NCBI RefSeq assembly: GCF_001547525.1
Contig: NZ_CM003769.1
Coordinates: 682,001 to 746,000 of the forward strand
DNA from: Burkholderia anthina
GTDB taxonomy: Bacteria; Pseudomonadota; Gammaproteobacteria; Burkholderiales; Burkholderiaceae
Direction of reading: 5' to 3'
DNA length: 64,000 bases
Every line of letters starts with the position of its first letter. Positions within the stretch are counted from its first letter, which is position 1. A model generated the notes under the pieces. The model saw nothing but the letters and a program-made list of their open reading frames with translations. It did not search any database and had not been told where the DNA came from. Made by a program: the position numbers and the translations under genes. Below are positions 28,287-38,187 of this stretch, piece after piece.

Positions 28287-29743
28287 CGCGCCCGCGCTCG
28301 CTCGCGGCGACACTCGCGCTCGCTTTCGCCGCGACCACGCTGGCCGCGTTCGCGCTCGTCGGCGCGTATGTGTATGCGGGCCTCGAGCGGCAGGTGAACA
28401 CGCAGGACGATCTCGACATCGTGCTGGCCGCGCGCCATACGCGCCGGCTCGCGGGCGAGCTCGAGTCGCTCGATGCGGTTCGCGCGCACGCGGAGCGGCT
28501 GACGAGCCAGGTGCTGGGCAACGAGGCGCTGTCGATGGTCGTCGTCGATGCGCAGGGCGACGTGCTCGCGCGCCACAACGTCCGGCTCGCCGCGCTCGAC
28601 GATGTACCCGCGGCCGCATCGGTTCCGCTGGCCGACGCGCAACTGTTCGCGCCGCACGCGGCGCCGGTTCCCGCGAACGACCGGATCACGGCCGACCGGC
28701 TCGTCACGTGGACCGCCGCCGGCGGCACGCCGATGCGCGGCGTCGCGATCGAGGCCGCGCTCGGCGACCGCACGCCGATCCGCATCGCGATCGCGCGCAA
28801 CATGCGCGACCGGGCCGAACTGCTCGACGGCTACCGCAACCGGCTCATGCTTGCCGGCGGCGTCGGCGCGCTGTTCGCGCTGCTGCTCGGCTACTGGCTG
28901 ATCCGCAAGGCGCTCGCGCCGCTGCGCGAGATCGTCGACGACACCGGCCGGATCACGGTCGACAAGCTCGACACGCGGCTCGATGCGTCGCGCGCGCCGC
29001 CGGAGCTGCGCGCGCTCGTCGATGCGCAGAATGCGATGCTCGGCCGCCTGCAGCAGGCGTTCTCGCATCTGTCGCAATTCAGCGCCGATCTCGCGCACGA
29101 CTTGCGCACGCCGCTGAACAACATGCGCGGCGCCACCGAAGTCGCGCTCGCGCGGCCGCGTTCGGCCGACGAGTACCAGACGCTGCTCGAATCGAATCTC
29201 GAGGAATACGATCGGCTCGCGCGGATGATCGAGAACGTGCTGTTTCTCGCGCGCGCCGAGCATCCGAGCTTCGTCACGCGGCAGCGCGCATTCGACGTGC
29301 GCGACGAACTCGAGCGCATCGCCGAGTATTTCGAGGGGCTCGCCGACGAAGCGGGCTCGGCGCTGCGCGTCGACGGGCACGGGCAGTTGACCGCCGACGT
29401 CGAGCTGTTCCGCCGCGCGGTCGGTAACCTGCTCGCGAACGCGCTGCGTTACACGCCCGCCGGCGGCGTCATCACGCTGAGTGTCGATGAAACCGCCGAC
29501 GCGGTGCGCGTCGTCGTCGCGAATCCCGGCGAGCCGATCGATCCCGCGCTGTTGCCGCGGATCTTCGACCGCTTCGTGCGCGGCGACCCCGCGCGCAGCG
29601 GCGGCGCGCCGGGCGGCACGGCAGGGCTCGGCCTCGCGATCGTGCGCTCGGTGATGGAACTGCACGGCGGCACCGCGCAGGTCGAAAGCGACGCGCGCGG
29701 CACGCGCTTCGTGCTCACGTTCAATCGGCCGCCGGCTGTGTGA
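28283..29743 (+). CDS. Heavy-metal-type sensor histidine kinase (IrlS/CusS group)
   Basis: A 486-aa inner-membrane kinase. TM1 lies at about residues 8-32, then a periplasmic sensor region, TM2 at about 187-207, a HAMP domain, the H-box with His272 ([14 protein letters not shown]), and an ATPase domain ([30 protein letters not shown]). It partners with the overlapping response regulator. Its last codons lie inside the first copy of an 82-bp direct repeat whose second copy overlaps the end of the efflux gene opposite, so its 3' end was probably duplicated when mazEF arrived. Confidence 0.92.
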   Translation: MTRPRSLAATLALAFAATTLAAFALVGAYVYAGLERQVNTQDDLDIVLAARHTRRLAGELESLDAVRAHAERLTSQVLGNEALSMVVVDAQGDVLARHNVRLAALDDVPAAASVPLADAQLFAPHAAPVPANDRITADRLVTWTAAGGTPMRGVAIEAALGDRTPIRIAIARNMRDRAELLDGYRNRLMLAGGVGALFALLLGYWLIRKALAPLREIVDDTGRITVDKLDTRLDASRAPPELRALVDAQNAMLGRLQQAFSHLSQFSADLAHDLRTPLNNMRGATEVALARPRSADEYQTLLESNLEEYDRLARMIENVLFLARAEHPSFVTRQRAFDVRDELERIAEYFEGLADEAGSALRVDGHGQLTADVELFRRAVGNLLANALRYTPAGGVITLSVDETADAVRVVVANPGEPIDPALLPRIFDRFVRGDPARSGGAPGGTAGLGLAIVRSVMELHGGTAQVESDARGTRFVLTFNRPPAV

Positions 29744-29795
29744 CGGCGGGTTCGGGCTGCGCGGCCGCCGCGTGGTCCTTCGTGCCGGCGTTCGA
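29714..29795. repeat. 82-bp direct repeat, copy A (left of mazEF)
   Basis: Begins CTCACGTTCAATCGG and ends CCGGCGTTCGA; it matches copy B with 5 mismatches in 82 positions and no gaps. It contains the last codons and stop of the sensor kinase. The two copies are 1,254 bp apart and frame mazEF. Confidence 0.9.
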
Positions 29796-29861
29796 AACAG
29801 GGCAGCCGTTTGCGGGGTCTTCAAACGAACCGAATGTAGAATCAATGTAGATACAAACGGC

Positions 29862-29890
29862 TTGCCATTTCTGCGGCGCGTGTCTACAAT
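29862..29890 (+). promoter_or_regulatory. Sigma-70-type promoter of mazEF
   Basis: TTGCCA (29862-29867) and TACAAT (29885-29890) with an ideal 17-nt spacer, in an AT-rich patch 23 nt before the mazE ATG. Around it are TGTAGA (29835 region), TGTAGATACA and GTCTACA, imperfect inverted copies that could be the antitoxin's operator. Confidence 0.6.
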
Positions 29891-29912
29891 GGATAAACAT
29901 TCGGAGCGTGAT

Positions 29913-30164
29913 ATGGAACTCAAAATTCAGAAGTGGGGCAACAGTGCGGCCGTACGGCTTCCTGCTGTGTTGTTGGAGCAGATCGGCGCGTCGGCTGGCA
30001 GTTCTCTGCACGCCGATGTACGGCCGGATGGCGTGTTGCTTTCGCCCGCGCGGCGCAAATATTCGCTGGATGAACTCGTTGCGCAATGCGATCCGAAGGC
30101 TCCGCAACCGGCAGACCTCGTCGCGTGGGGTGAAGTCAAGCCCGTGGGACGTGAGGCATGGTGA
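29913..30164 (+). CDS. mazE: MazE-type antitoxin
   Basis: An 83-aa antitoxin with an N-terminal AbrB/MazE swapped-hairpin domain (MELKIQKWGNSAAVRLPAVLL) and a flexible acidic C-terminus that would bind the toxin. GGAG sits 6 nt before this ATG; an upstream ATG at 29889 lies on the -10 element and is therefore rejected. The stop overlaps the toxin start, typical for a toxin-antitoxin operon that represses itself. The pair is wedged between two convergent chromosomal genes. Confidence 0.88.
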   Translation: MELKIQKWGNSAAVRLPAVLLEQIGASAGSSLHADVRPDGVLLSPARRKYSLDELVAQCDPKAPQPADLVAWGEVKPVGREAW

Positions 30165-30508
30165 GGCGCGTCAAGTTCGACCGTGGCGATATCGTGCGGG
30201 TTAGCCTGAATCCGACAGTGGGCAAAGAACAGCAAGGGGATTTCCGTCCCGCGCTGGTTCTGTCACCCGCCGCGTTCAACACGCTTGGCGTGGCGCTCGT
30301 CGCGCCAATTACGCAAGGCGGCGAATTCGCGCGATACGCGGGATTCGCTGTGCCGCTCTCGGGTTCGGGGACGGAGACGCAGGGCGTGGCGCTGGTGAAC
30401 ATGGTCCGCACGCTCGACCTCGAGGCGCGCGGCGCACGCAAAGTCGAGCGTGCCCCCATTGAAGTTGTCGAAGATGCGCTCGCTCGCCTGCAAACCATTT
30501 TGGAATGA
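30158..30508 (+). CDS. mazF: MazF/PemK-type endoribonuclease toxin
   Basis: A 116-aa mRNA interferase: RGDIVRVSLNPTVGKEQQG (substrate loop), the conserved FRPALVLSP core, VAPITQGG and a C-terminal VVEDALARLQTIL helix. Length and motifs are complete, so it is probably active and neutralised by the upstream antitoxin, which it overlaps by 7 nt. A small CCGGC-CTC-GCCGG hairpin follows the stop. Confidence 0.88.
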   Translation: MVRRVKFDRGDIVRVSLNPTVGKEQQGDFRPALVLSPAAFNTLGVALVAPITQGGEFARYAGFAVPLSGSGTETQGVALVNMVRTLDLEARGARKVERAPIEVVEDALARLQTILE

Positions 30509-30967
30509 CGGGAAACGCCGGCCTCGCCGGTAAGTGACATCGCCAATCGACAGTGCGATCAACGCGTCGGTTCGCTGCCCAAAATGCGGCGCGCACGGCG
30601 TTGGCGCGTGCAACCGTGGGCGGCTGTTCGATGCGGAGCGTCTCGGCGACGTCATTGCCGGCGAATTGGTCGAAGCCCTGCTCGCAGATGGACAATTACG
30701 CGAGCACGCCCCAGCATTATTGGAGCTTGATCCAGAACGAGGCCGGGGACCATTCGCTTGCCAGCGGCAGGTCAACCGGACGTACGAGACCGGAGAGTGG
30801 CACCCAACTACCGCGAGGCAATCGACCCGGGCGCAAGTGATGGGGAAGACATGGTTCGCATGACTGACGGTGATATGTCGCAGTGTGACGTCAACGAGCC
30901 GTCTTACCGACGTGCAACCTTTCGTCCGCCGATCGAAGAGTTGAAATGGTGCTACGGCTGCGCGCCT
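30509..30967. other. Spacer between mazF and the efflux operon
   Basis: About 460 bases, part of the segment between the direct repeats. One frame from 30534 begins with a CPKCGAHGVGAC cysteine cluster but loses protein-like character, and competing frames are equally long. No domain is recognised; it may be the decayed remainder of whatever brought mazEF in. Confidence 0.4.
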
Positions 30968-31049
30968 CTCACGTTCAACCGGCCGCCGGCTGCGTGACGG
31001 CGGGTTCGGGCTGCGCGGCCGCCGCGTGTTCCTTCGCGCCGGTGTTCGA
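30968..31049. repeat. 82-bp direct repeat, copy B (right of mazEF)
   Basis: Second copy of the repeat at 29714. It contains the last codons of the outer-membrane efflux gene on the minus strand and, in the plus frame, a relic of the kinase tail (LTFNRPPAA then TGA). This relic shows that the two convergent genes once overlapped by about 23 nt before the duplication. Confidence 0.9.
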
Positions 31050-32516
31050 TTCCGCACCTGATTCCGCGCCCGCGCCCGCCTGCCAGCCGCCGCCCAACGC
31101 CTTCAGCAGGCCGACCGCCGCCTCCATCCGGCGCGCGTCGATCTGATCGGCGGTGCGCCGGTTCGTCAGCGCGATCGTCTGCGCGGTCACCACATCGAGA
31201 TAGCTGACGGCGCCGGCGTTGAAACGATTCGTCGTCAGCCGCAGCGACAGATCGGCCGCGTCGGTCGCGCGTTGCTGGCTGCCGGCTTCGGACGCGAGTG
31301 CATCGAGCGCGGACAACTGATCCTCGACCTGCTGGAACGCGACGAGCACGGTTTGCCGGTAATCGGCGACTGCGCCGTCGTATTGCGCATGCGCGCCGCG
31401 CAGCGATGCGCTGCGGCGGCCGCCGTCGAACAGCGTGCCGGCGAGCTGCGGGCCGAGCGACCAGAACAGGCTCGGTGCGGTGAGCCACGGCGCGAAGAAC
31501 GAACTCTCGAGCCCCGCGCTCGCCGACAACACCAGATCGGGAAAGAACGCGGCACGTGCCTCGCCGATCTGCGCGTTCGCGGCCGCGACGCGACGCTCGG
31601 CCGCCGCGATGTCGGGCCGCCGCTCCAGCAGTTGCGACGGCACGCCGGCCGGAATGGCCGGCACGTGGAACGCCTGCACGCGGGGCGGCAGCGCGAACGT
31701 CGATGCGCTTTCGCCGACGAGCGTCGCGATCGCATGCTGCAACTGCGCACGCGACGCGTCGATGTCGGTGTCCTGCGTGCGCGTCGATTCGAGTTGCGTC
31801 TGAGCTTGGGCGACGGCCGACGCGTCGATCGCACCGGCCGCGAGCTGCTGCCTGAGCAGCGTCAGCGCGTCCGCGTACGCGCGGACCGTGTCGTCGAGCA
31901 GTTGCTTTTGCGTGTCGAGCGAGCGCAGCGCGAAATAATCGGTCGCGAGTTCGGCCGTGACCGACAGCTTCACGGCCTGCAGGTCGGCCGCGCTCGCGGC
32001 CGCGTTCGCCTGCGCGCCCGTCACCGCATCGCGCACGCGACCGAACACGTCCGGCTCCCAACTCGCGGCCACGCCGGCCTGGTAGTCGGGCGTCGTCTTG
32101 CCGGCGAGCGACGAGCCGAGCCGGTTCTGCGACACGCGCGCGCGGCTTTGCGCGACGCCCGCGGTGATCGTCGGCAGGAATCCGGCGTGCTGATAGTCGA
32201 CCATCGCGCGTGCCTGCTGCAGATCGGCGACGGCTTTCTTCACGGTCTGGTTCGACACGTCGACGCGCGCTTCGAGCGCGTTCAGGTCGGCGTCGCCGAA
32301 CACCGTCCACCACGCGCCGCGCGCGGCGGTGTCGGCCGGCATCGCGACGTGCCAGCCGGCCTGCGCGGCAGGTGCGGCCGGCGCGCCCGCGTAGTGCGCG
32401 GGCACCGCGACGGCGGGCGGCGAGTAGGGCGGCAGCGTCGAGCAGGCGGTCAGTGCGGCGGTGGCGGCGAGCGTGACGATGCGACGTGCGAACGGAAGCG
32501 GATGACGGAGGCGCAT
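30975..32516 (-). CDS. Outer-membrane efflux channel, NodT/OprM type
   Basis: A 513-aa TolC-like outer-membrane lipoprotein. The signal peptide ends in a lipobox, LTACSTLPPY, so Cys is probably acylated. The body shows the duplicated outer-membrane efflux repeat with coiled-coil segments (VKKAVADLQQARAMVDYQHAGFLPT, ERRPDIAAAERRVAAANAQIGEARAAFFPDL given here by position, residues about 75-100 and 300-330). It is third in the RND operon, 31 nt after the adaptor. Its C-terminal tail is low-complexity ([15 protein letters not shown]) and lies in direct-repeat copy B. Confidence 0.92.
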   Translation of the reverse strand: MRLRHPLPFARRIVTLAATAALTACSTLPPYSPPAVAVPAHYAGAPAAPAAQAGWHVAMPADTAARGAWWTVFGDADLNALEARVDVSNQTVKKAVADLQQARAMVDYQHAGFLPTITAGVAQSRARVSQNRLGSSLAGKTTPDYQAGVAASWEPDVFGRVRDAVTGAQANAAASAADLQAVKLSVTAELATDYFALRSLDTQKQLLDDTVRAYADALTLLRQQLAAGAIDASAVAQAQTQLESTRTQDTDIDASRAQLQHAIATLVGESASTFALPPRVQAFHVPAIPAGVPSQLLERRPDIAAAERRVAAANAQIGEARAAFFPDLVLSASAGLESSFFAPWLTAPSLFWSLGPQLAGTLFDGGRRSASLRGAHAQYDGAVADYRQTVLVAFQQVEDQLSALDALASEAGSQQRATDAADLSLRLTTNRFNAGAVSYLDVVTAQTIALTNRRTADQIDARRMEAAVGLLKALGGGWQAGAGAESGAESNTGAKEHAAAAQPEPAVTQPAAG

Positions 32517-32547
32517 GGCAGGTATCTCGTGATTCGTCGTCGATGGG

Positions 32548-33993
32548 TCAGCCGCGGGCGGGCGCGGCAGCGGGTGTCGATGTAGCCGGTGCGGCGCCGA
32601 CCGCGCGCGGCGGCGGCACGTTGCGTGCATCGGCCGCAGACGCCGGTTGCGCGGCCTGCGCGGCCTGCCCGGCCTGCGCGGCGGAAGCGGCGGAAGCGGC
32701 CGAAGCCGGCGAAGCAGCGACCGGCGCCGCATCGTGCGCGGTCGACACGATCTTCACGGTCTCCCCGGCCGTGATCGCATCGCCCGGGTTGTCGATCACG
32801 CGATCGGTTGCCGCGAGCCCCGCGACGATCTCCACCCGCGTGCCGAAATCGCGCCCGATCTGCACGGTCTTCAGCGCGGTGCGCCCGTTCGCGCCGACGG
32901 TGGCCACCGTCACGCCGTTCGGGCGGAACAGCAGCGCGCTGACCGGCAGCTCGAGCGCCGGCGCCGCGCTCGGCACGACGAGATGTGCCTGCGCATACGC
33001 GCCGGGCATCAGCGCGCCGTCGCGATTGTCGACGTCGATCTCGACGCGCAGCGTGCGCGTGACGGGATCGATCGCGCCCGCGCTGCGCGCGACGCGCGCG
33101 GCGATGCGCCGCCCCGGATACTGCGGCGTCGTCAGGTAGACCGGCGTGCCGGTCGACACGCCCGTCGCGCTGTCCTGCGGCACATCGACGAACACGCGCA
33201 GCGTGTCCGTCTGTTCGAGATGGAACAGTTCGCCGGACAGGCCCGGGCTGCCCGGCGTGCCGCCCGCGGTGACGAGCGTGCCGACGTCGACGTTGCGTGC
33301 GGTGATCACGCCGTCGAACGGCGCGGTGACGGATTCGTACGACACGAGTTCGGCAAGATGCGCGACGTTCGCCTGCGCGGCGGCGAGCATCGCGCGCTTC
33401 GCGTTCATGTCCGCGACCTTCGTGTCGGTGTCCTGCTGCGACACCGATTGCGTCTTCAGCATGTCCTGCCAGCGCTGCGCGGTCGATTTCGCATAGTCGT
33501 AGTTCGCCTGCGCGCTTGCTTCGTCCGCGCGCGCCTGGCGCAACTGCGCGTCGAGATCGGGCGCCGAGATCTGCGCGAGCGTCTGGCCGGCCTTCACGTG
33601 CGTGCCGAGATCGGCGCTCCAATGCGCGATATAGCCGCTCGTGCGCGCATAGATCGATGCGTCCGCATACGGCGTCACCGCGCCGGGCAAGGTCAGCGTC
33701 TGGTCGGCCGGCGCCGTGCCGGGCACGACGACCGACACCGGCAGCGCCCGCTGCGCGGCCACCTGCGCACGCTGCGCGGCGCGCGCGTCGATACGCGGCA
33801 CGATGCCGAGCGCGAGCAGCGCGGCGGCGAGCGCCGCAACCGCGAGCGGCACGGTCAGTTTGCGGCCGCTGCGGGCCGGCGGGGTGTCGGAGGCGGCGCC
33901 GCGCGCGGCAGGCGGCACGGCTGCGGCGGCGGGGGCCGCGGTGGCCGTTTCGGCGGCCGGCGGCGGGGCGACGGGTTCGATCGAGTCGTTCAT
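32548..33993 (-). CDS. RND efflux periplasmic adaptor (membrane fusion protein)
   Basis: A 481-aa adaptor linking the inner-membrane pump to the outer-membrane channel. It has an Ala/Pro-rich cytoplasmic N-terminus, one membrane segment (VPLAVAALAAALLALGIVP), a lipoyl-like half motif (ADLGTHVKAGQTLAQI), an alpha-hairpin (about residues 150-210) and a beta-barrel segment VYLTTPQYPGRRIAARV. The C-terminal 60 residues are a low-complexity Ala/Pro stretch. It begins about 50 nt after the pump gene. Confidence 0.92.
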   Translation of the reverse strand: MNDSIEPVAPPPAAETATAAPAAAAVPPAARGAASDTPPARSGRKLTVPLAVAALAAALLALGIVPRIDARAAQRAQVAAQRALPVSVVVPGTAPADQTLTLPGAVTPYADASIYARTSGYIAHWSADLGTHVKAGQTLAQISAPDLDAQLRQARADEASAQANYDYAKSTAQRWQDMLKTQSVSQQDTDTKVADMNAKRAMLAAAQANVAHLAELVSYESVTAPFDGVITARNVDVGTLVTAGGTPGSPGLSGELFHLEQTDTLRVFVDVPQDSATGVSTGTPVYLTTPQYPGRRIAARVARSAGAIDPVTRTLRVEIDVDNRDGALMPGAYAQAHLVVPSAAPALELPVSALLFRPNGVTVATVGANGRTALKTVQIGRDFGTRVEIVAGLAATDRVIDNPGDAITAGETVKIVSTAHDAAPVAASPASAASAASAAQAGQAAQAAQPASAADARNVPPPRAVGAAPATSTPAAAPARG

Positions 33994-34046
33994 GATGGGT
34001 CCGGGGTCGGGCGAATCGAAGGATGAGAAGGGGCGGCCGTGCGCGC

Positions 34047-37000
34047 TCAACGCAGCGCCGGCGTATCGGGCGCGGGCTGCGCGCGCCGGGCGGCCGCGGC
34101 GTCGCGGCGCCGCGCGAGCCACGCGTGGACGAAGCCGAACAGCACCGGCACGAACAGCAGCGTCGACACCGTGCCGAACGCGAGGCCGCCGATCACCGCG
34201 CGGCCGAGCGGCGCATTCTGTTCGCCGCCGTCGCCGAGCCCGAGCGCCATCGGCAGCATGCCGATCAGCATCGCGAGCGCGGTCATCACGACGGGGCGGA
34301 AGCGGTTGAAGCCGGCATCGAGCGCCGCTTGCCACGGCGACGCGCCGCCCGCGAGCAGTTCGCGCGCCGCGTTCACGACGAGAATGCTGTTCGCGGTCGC
34401 GATGCCGATGCACAGGATCGTGCCGGTCAGCGCGGGCACCGACAGCGTGGTGCGCGTGACGAACAGCATCCATGCGATGCCGGCGAGCGACGCCGGCAGC
34501 CCGCCGACGATCACGAGCGGATCGAGCCACGACTGGAAGTTCACGACCATCAGCAGGTAGACGAGCGCGATCGCGAGCGCGAGGCCGCCGAGCAGGCCCG
34601 TGAACGACTCGTGCATCGCCTGCACCTGGCCGCGCAGCACGATCGACGAGCCGGGCGGCAGTTGCGCGCGTGCGGCGTCGACGAGCTTCGTCACGTCGGC
34701 CGTGACGCCGCCGAGGTCGCGCCCCTGCACCGACGCGAAGATGTCGAGCACCGGCTGCACGTTGTAGTGCGACACCACGGCCTGCTGCGTCGAGCGCGAG
34801 AACGTGCCGAGCGAGCCGAGCAGGTTCTGCGCGGGCGCGCCCGCGGCCGGGCCGCCGGCCGGCGTCTGCGGCGCGCGCGCGGTGCCGGCCGGCAGCGGCA
34901 CGTTCGCGAGCGACTGCAGCGAATTCACCGTGTATTGCGGCGTCTGCACGAGCACCGGGTAGCTGACGCCGTTGCGCGGATCGAGCCAGAAGTTCGGCGT
35001 CGTCTGCGAACTGCCGGACAGCGCGATCAGCAGGTTCTGCGCGACGTCGCGCTGTTCGAGGCCGGCCTGGATCGCCTTCGTGCGGTCGACGTTCACGTTG
35101 ATCGCCGGTTCGTCGCCGGGCTGCTGGATGCGCGCGTCGACGAGCCCGCGCACGCCGCGCAGTTTCGCGAGCAGCGCATTCGCGACCGCGCGGTTCTGGT
35201 CGAGCTTGTTGCCGACGATCTGGATGTCGATCGGCGCGGGCAGCCCGAAGTTCAGGATCTGGCTGATGATGTCGGCCGGCAGGAACGCGAACGTCACGCC
35301 GGGGAACGACTGCGCGAGCACGTTGCGCAGCTTCGCGACGTACGCGGCCGTCGACGCGTGATTCGGTTTCAGCGTGACGAGCACGTCGGCGTCCTCGGTG
35401 CCGATCGGGTCCGACGAGTCGTACGTGAGGTTGATCCCGCTCACCGGCACGCCGATGTTGTCGAGCACGCCGGCGAGTTCGTTCGCCGGAATCACGCCGC
35501 GGATCTTGGCTTCGACTTCGTCGGTCAGCCGCGCGGTTTCCTCGATTCGCGTGCCGGTCGGCGCGCGCAGGTGCAGGCGGATTTCGCCGGTGTCGACCGA
35601 CGGGAAGAAGTCCTGCCCGGCGAACGCGTAGAGGCCCGTCGACGCGACGCACGCGAGCAGGAACGCGGCCGCGAAGCGGCGGCGCCGCGCGATCGCCGCC
35701 GAGAGCAATGCGCGATAGCGCAGCCGCACGGCCTCGAAGCGATGCTCGAACGCGGCCTGGAAACGCGCGACGCGCGCGAATACGCCGCGCGGCGGCCGGC
35801 CTTGCCCCTTCGCGCGCATCAGCGCCATCGCGAGCGTCGGCACCAGCGTGCGCGAGAAGAAGTACGACGCGATCATCGCGAAGATCACGGCCTCGGCCAG
35901 CGGCACGAACAGATAGCGCGCGACGCCCGTGAGCAGGAACATCGGCACGAACACGATGCAGATCGACAGCGTCGACACGAAGGTCGGCACCGCGATTTCG
36001 CCCGCGCCGGTCAGAATGGCTTCCTCTAGCGGCGCGCCGAGCTCCAGATGATGCGTGATGTTCTCGATCGCGACGGTCGCGTCGTCGACGAGGATCCCGA
36101 CCGCGAGCGCGAGCCCGCCGAGCGTCATGATGTTGATGGTCTGGCCGAGCACGGACAGCGCGAGCAGCGACGTGAGCACCGCGAGCGGAATCGATACCGC
36201 GATGATCAGCGTCGCGCGCCAGCTGCCGAGAAACAGCAGGATCATCAGCGCGGTCAGGCACGCGGCGATCAGCGCCTCGCGCACGACGCCCTGGACCGCC
36301 GCCTTCACGAACACGGACTGATCGTCGAGCGGCGAAATGTGCAGCGCCTTCGGCAGGCCGGCCGCGATCTTCGGCAGCATCGCCTTCACCTGGTCGATGA
36401 TCGTCAGCGTCGACGCGCTGCCGGTCTTCTCGACCGTCAGCAGCGCCGCGCGCTTGCCGTCCACGCGCACGATGTTGGTCTGCGGCGCGTAGCCGTCGCG
36501 AACGTGCGCGACGTCGCGCACGTACACGACATTGCCGCCGATCGTCTTCACCGGCAGGTCGTTCAGCGCGGCGACCGTCTGCGTGCTGCCGTTCATCTGC
36601 ACGTTGTATTCGTGCGTGCCGATCTTCGCGGTGCCGCCCGGCAGGATCAGGTTCTGCGCGTTGATCGCGTTCACGACGTCGATCGGCGCGAGCCCCTTCG
36701 CCTGCAGCGCGCGCGTATCGAGATCGACGACGATCTGGCGGATCTTGCCGCCGAACGGCAGCGGCACGGCCGCGCCCTGGACGGTCGCGAGCTGCGTGCG
36801 GATGAAGCTGTTGCCGAGGTCGTACAGCTGCTGCTCGGCGAGCGTGCGGCTCGACAGCCCGAGCTGCAGGATCGGCACCGTCGACGCGTTGTACGTGATG
36901 ATGTTCGGCGGCAGCGTGCCGGGCGGCAGGATGCGCAGGATCGACGCGGCGTTGCTCGCGGCTTCCGCGATCGCGCGATTGATGTCGGCGCCCGGATGGA

Positions 37001-37286
37001 AGAAGATCTTCACGACGGACACGCCGTTCAGCGACTGCGACTCGATGTGCTCGATGTCGTCGACGTCGGACGTGAGCGCGCGCTCGTAGTTCGACGTGAT
37101 CCGCTTGGCCATGTCCTCCGCGGAGAAGCCGTTGTACGACCAGACGATGCTGACGACCGGAATGTCGATGCTCGGAAAAATGTCGGTCGGCGTGCGCAGC
37201 AGGGCAAGCGGCCCCGCGATGAAGATCAGCAGCGCGAGTACGACGAACGTGTAGGGCCTGCGTAACGCCAGCCGGACGATCCACAT
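34047..37286 (-). CDS. RND-family efflux pump, inner-membrane permease
   Basis: A 1,079-aa proton-driven multidrug-type exporter. The duplicated RND fold is complete: TM1 (RRPYTFVVLALLIFIAG), large periplasmic loops, and the TM4 proton relay with the Asp-Asp pair in VGILVDDATVAIENI. This matches hydrophobe/amphiphile exporters rather than the metal-exporting group. GAGGAG lies 8 nt before the ATG chosen; an upstream ATG would add 17 unconserved residues. It heads the pump-adaptor-channel operon, which converges on the two-component genes. Confidence 0.94.
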   Translation of the reverse strand: MWIVRLALRRPYTFVVLALLIFIAGPLALLRTPTDIFPSIDIPVVSIVWSYNGFSAEDMAKRITSNYERALTSDVDDIEHIESQSLNGVSVVKIFFHPGADINRAIAEAASNAASILRILPPGTLPPNIITYNASTVPILQLGLSSRTLAEQQLYDLGNSFIRTQLATVQGAAVPLPFGGKIRQIVVDLDTRALQAKGLAPIDVVNAINAQNLILPGGTAKIGTHEYNVQMNGSTQTVAALNDLPVKTIGGNVVYVRDVAHVRDGYAPQTNIVRVDGKRAALLTVEKTGSASTLTIIDQVKAMLPKIAAGLPKALHISPLDDQSVFVKAAVQGVVREALIAACLTALMILLFLGSWRATLIIAVSIPLAVLTSLLALSVLGQTINIMTLGGLALAVGILVDDATVAIENITHHLELGAPLEEAILTGAGEIAVPTFVSTLSICIVFVPMFLLTGVARYLFVPLAEAVIFAMIASYFFSRTLVPTLAMALMRAKGQGRPPRGVFARVARFQAAFEHRFEAVRLRYRALLSAAIARRRRFAAAFLLACVASTGLYAFAGQDFFPSVDTGEIRLHLRAPTGTRIEETARLTDEVEAKIRGVIPANELAGVLDNIGVPVSGINLTYDSSDPIGTEDADVLVTLKPNHASTAAYVAKLRNVLAQSFPGVTFAFLPADIISQILNFGLPAPIDIQIVGNKLDQNRAVANALLAKLRGVRGLVDARIQQPGDEPAINVNVDRTKAIQAGLEQRDVAQNLLIALSGSSQTTPNFWLDPRNGVSYPVLVQTPQYTVNSLQSLANVPLPAGTARAPQTPAGGPAAGAPAQNLLGSLGTFSRSTQQAVVSHYNVQPVLDIFASVQGRDLGGVTADVTKLVDAARAQLPPGSSIVLRGQVQAMHESFTGLLGGLALAIALVYLLMVVNFQSWLDPLVIVGGLPASLAGIAWMLFVTRTTLSVPALTGTILCIGIATANSILVVNAARELLAGGASPWQAALDAGFNRFRPVVMTALAMLIGMLPMALGLGDGGEQNAPLGRAVIGGLAFGTVSTLLFVPVLFGFVHAWLARRRDAAAARRAQPAPDTPALR

Positions 37287-37497
37287 GATGGTGCTCCTCG
37301 AAGCAGGGCTCGGATGCGCATTCGATGCGACGAGCATGCAGTCTGCCGGCGCGGCGTTGACCCGACCCTGACCCGAAGATTACGAAGTCGTTATCTGTGC
37401 AGGCGCGGCGGCGCCGGCCGCGCCGCTTCGTCCCTATAATGTCCGGCCGTGAACCTTCACGCGTTCCCGTATCCCGCCGCTTTTAGGAGCCTGACCG

Positions 37498-37965
37498 ATG
37501 TCGTTGCGCACCGATGCAGATTTCTTCCTCCTTCTCGCCGACTCCTACCGCCGGCTGTTGCACCATCCGCTCGTTCCCGACGGCATGAGCGCGTCCGACG
37601 GCGCCGCGTGGCTGTACGAGACGGCGCCGTTCGGCGTGCTAGCGCACGACACGTCGGCCGATCCGGTGTTCGTGTACGGCAACCGGCGCGCGCAGGCGAT
37701 TTTCGAATACGACTGGGACGAACTGACGGCGTTGCCGTCCCGCCTGTCGGCGGAGCCGATGGAGCGGCGCGAGCGGCAGATATTCCTCGACAAGGTGATG
37801 CGGGACGGCTTCGTGTCCGGATACCGCGGCGTGCGGGTCACGAAATCCGGCAAGCGGTTCTGGATCGAGCGCGCGACCGTATGGCAGGTCACGGACGCAG
37901 ACGGAATCGTGCGCGGCCAGGCCGCGATGATTCCGGAAGTGCGGCCGCTCGACGCGTCCGCATGA
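37498..37965 (+). CDS. MEKHLA-domain (PAS-like) protein
   Basis: A 155-aa soluble protein resembling stand-alone MEKHLA-domain proteins, a PAS-related sensory fold: LYETAPFGVLAHDTSADPVFVYGNRRAQ by position (residues about 40-68), then FEYDWDELTALPSRLSAEP and a final VTKSGKRFWIERATVWQV strand region. A clear AGGAG ribosome site precedes the ATG. No output domain is attached. It is divergent from the RND operon, sharing a 211-nt promoter region. Its ligand and partners are unknown. Confidence 0.82.
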   Translation: MSLRTDADFFLLLADSYRRLLHHPLVPDGMSASDGAAWLYETAPFGVLAHDTSADPVFVYGNRRAQAIFEYDWDELTALPSRLSAEPMERRERQIFLDKVMRDGFVSGYRGVRVTKSGKRFWIERATVWQVTDADGIVRGQAAMIPEVRPLDASA

Positions 37966-38187
37966 ACGCGACGGTCGTCCGACGTGCGCGCCTGCGCCGT
38001 GCCCGGCGAGCCGGGCGCCCCTGCACAACGGGCGCCGGCGCCCGGATAACAAAACCGTAATCGAAGCCTCACCTTCAGGAAAGCGCGCGAATCGCAGAAT
38101 GATCCCAACTCTTCATCACATCGATGGGGAGCGGATGTCCGGCCTGATCTGCGGACGCGAACACGCCATCTTTGAGAGGTGAACATC

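Noticed and set aside
30534-30863. Possible zinc-ribbon protein after mazF
   Set aside because: Only one CxxC pair plus one cysteine; the rest lacks structure, and overlapping frames are equally open.
34047-37286. RND permease as a heavy-metal (CzcA/CusA) pump because of the nearby IrlRS-type genes
   Set aside because: The TM4 motif has the Asp-Asp pair of drug-type exporters (ILVDDATVAIEN), not the metal-exporter pattern; adjacency alone is insufficient.
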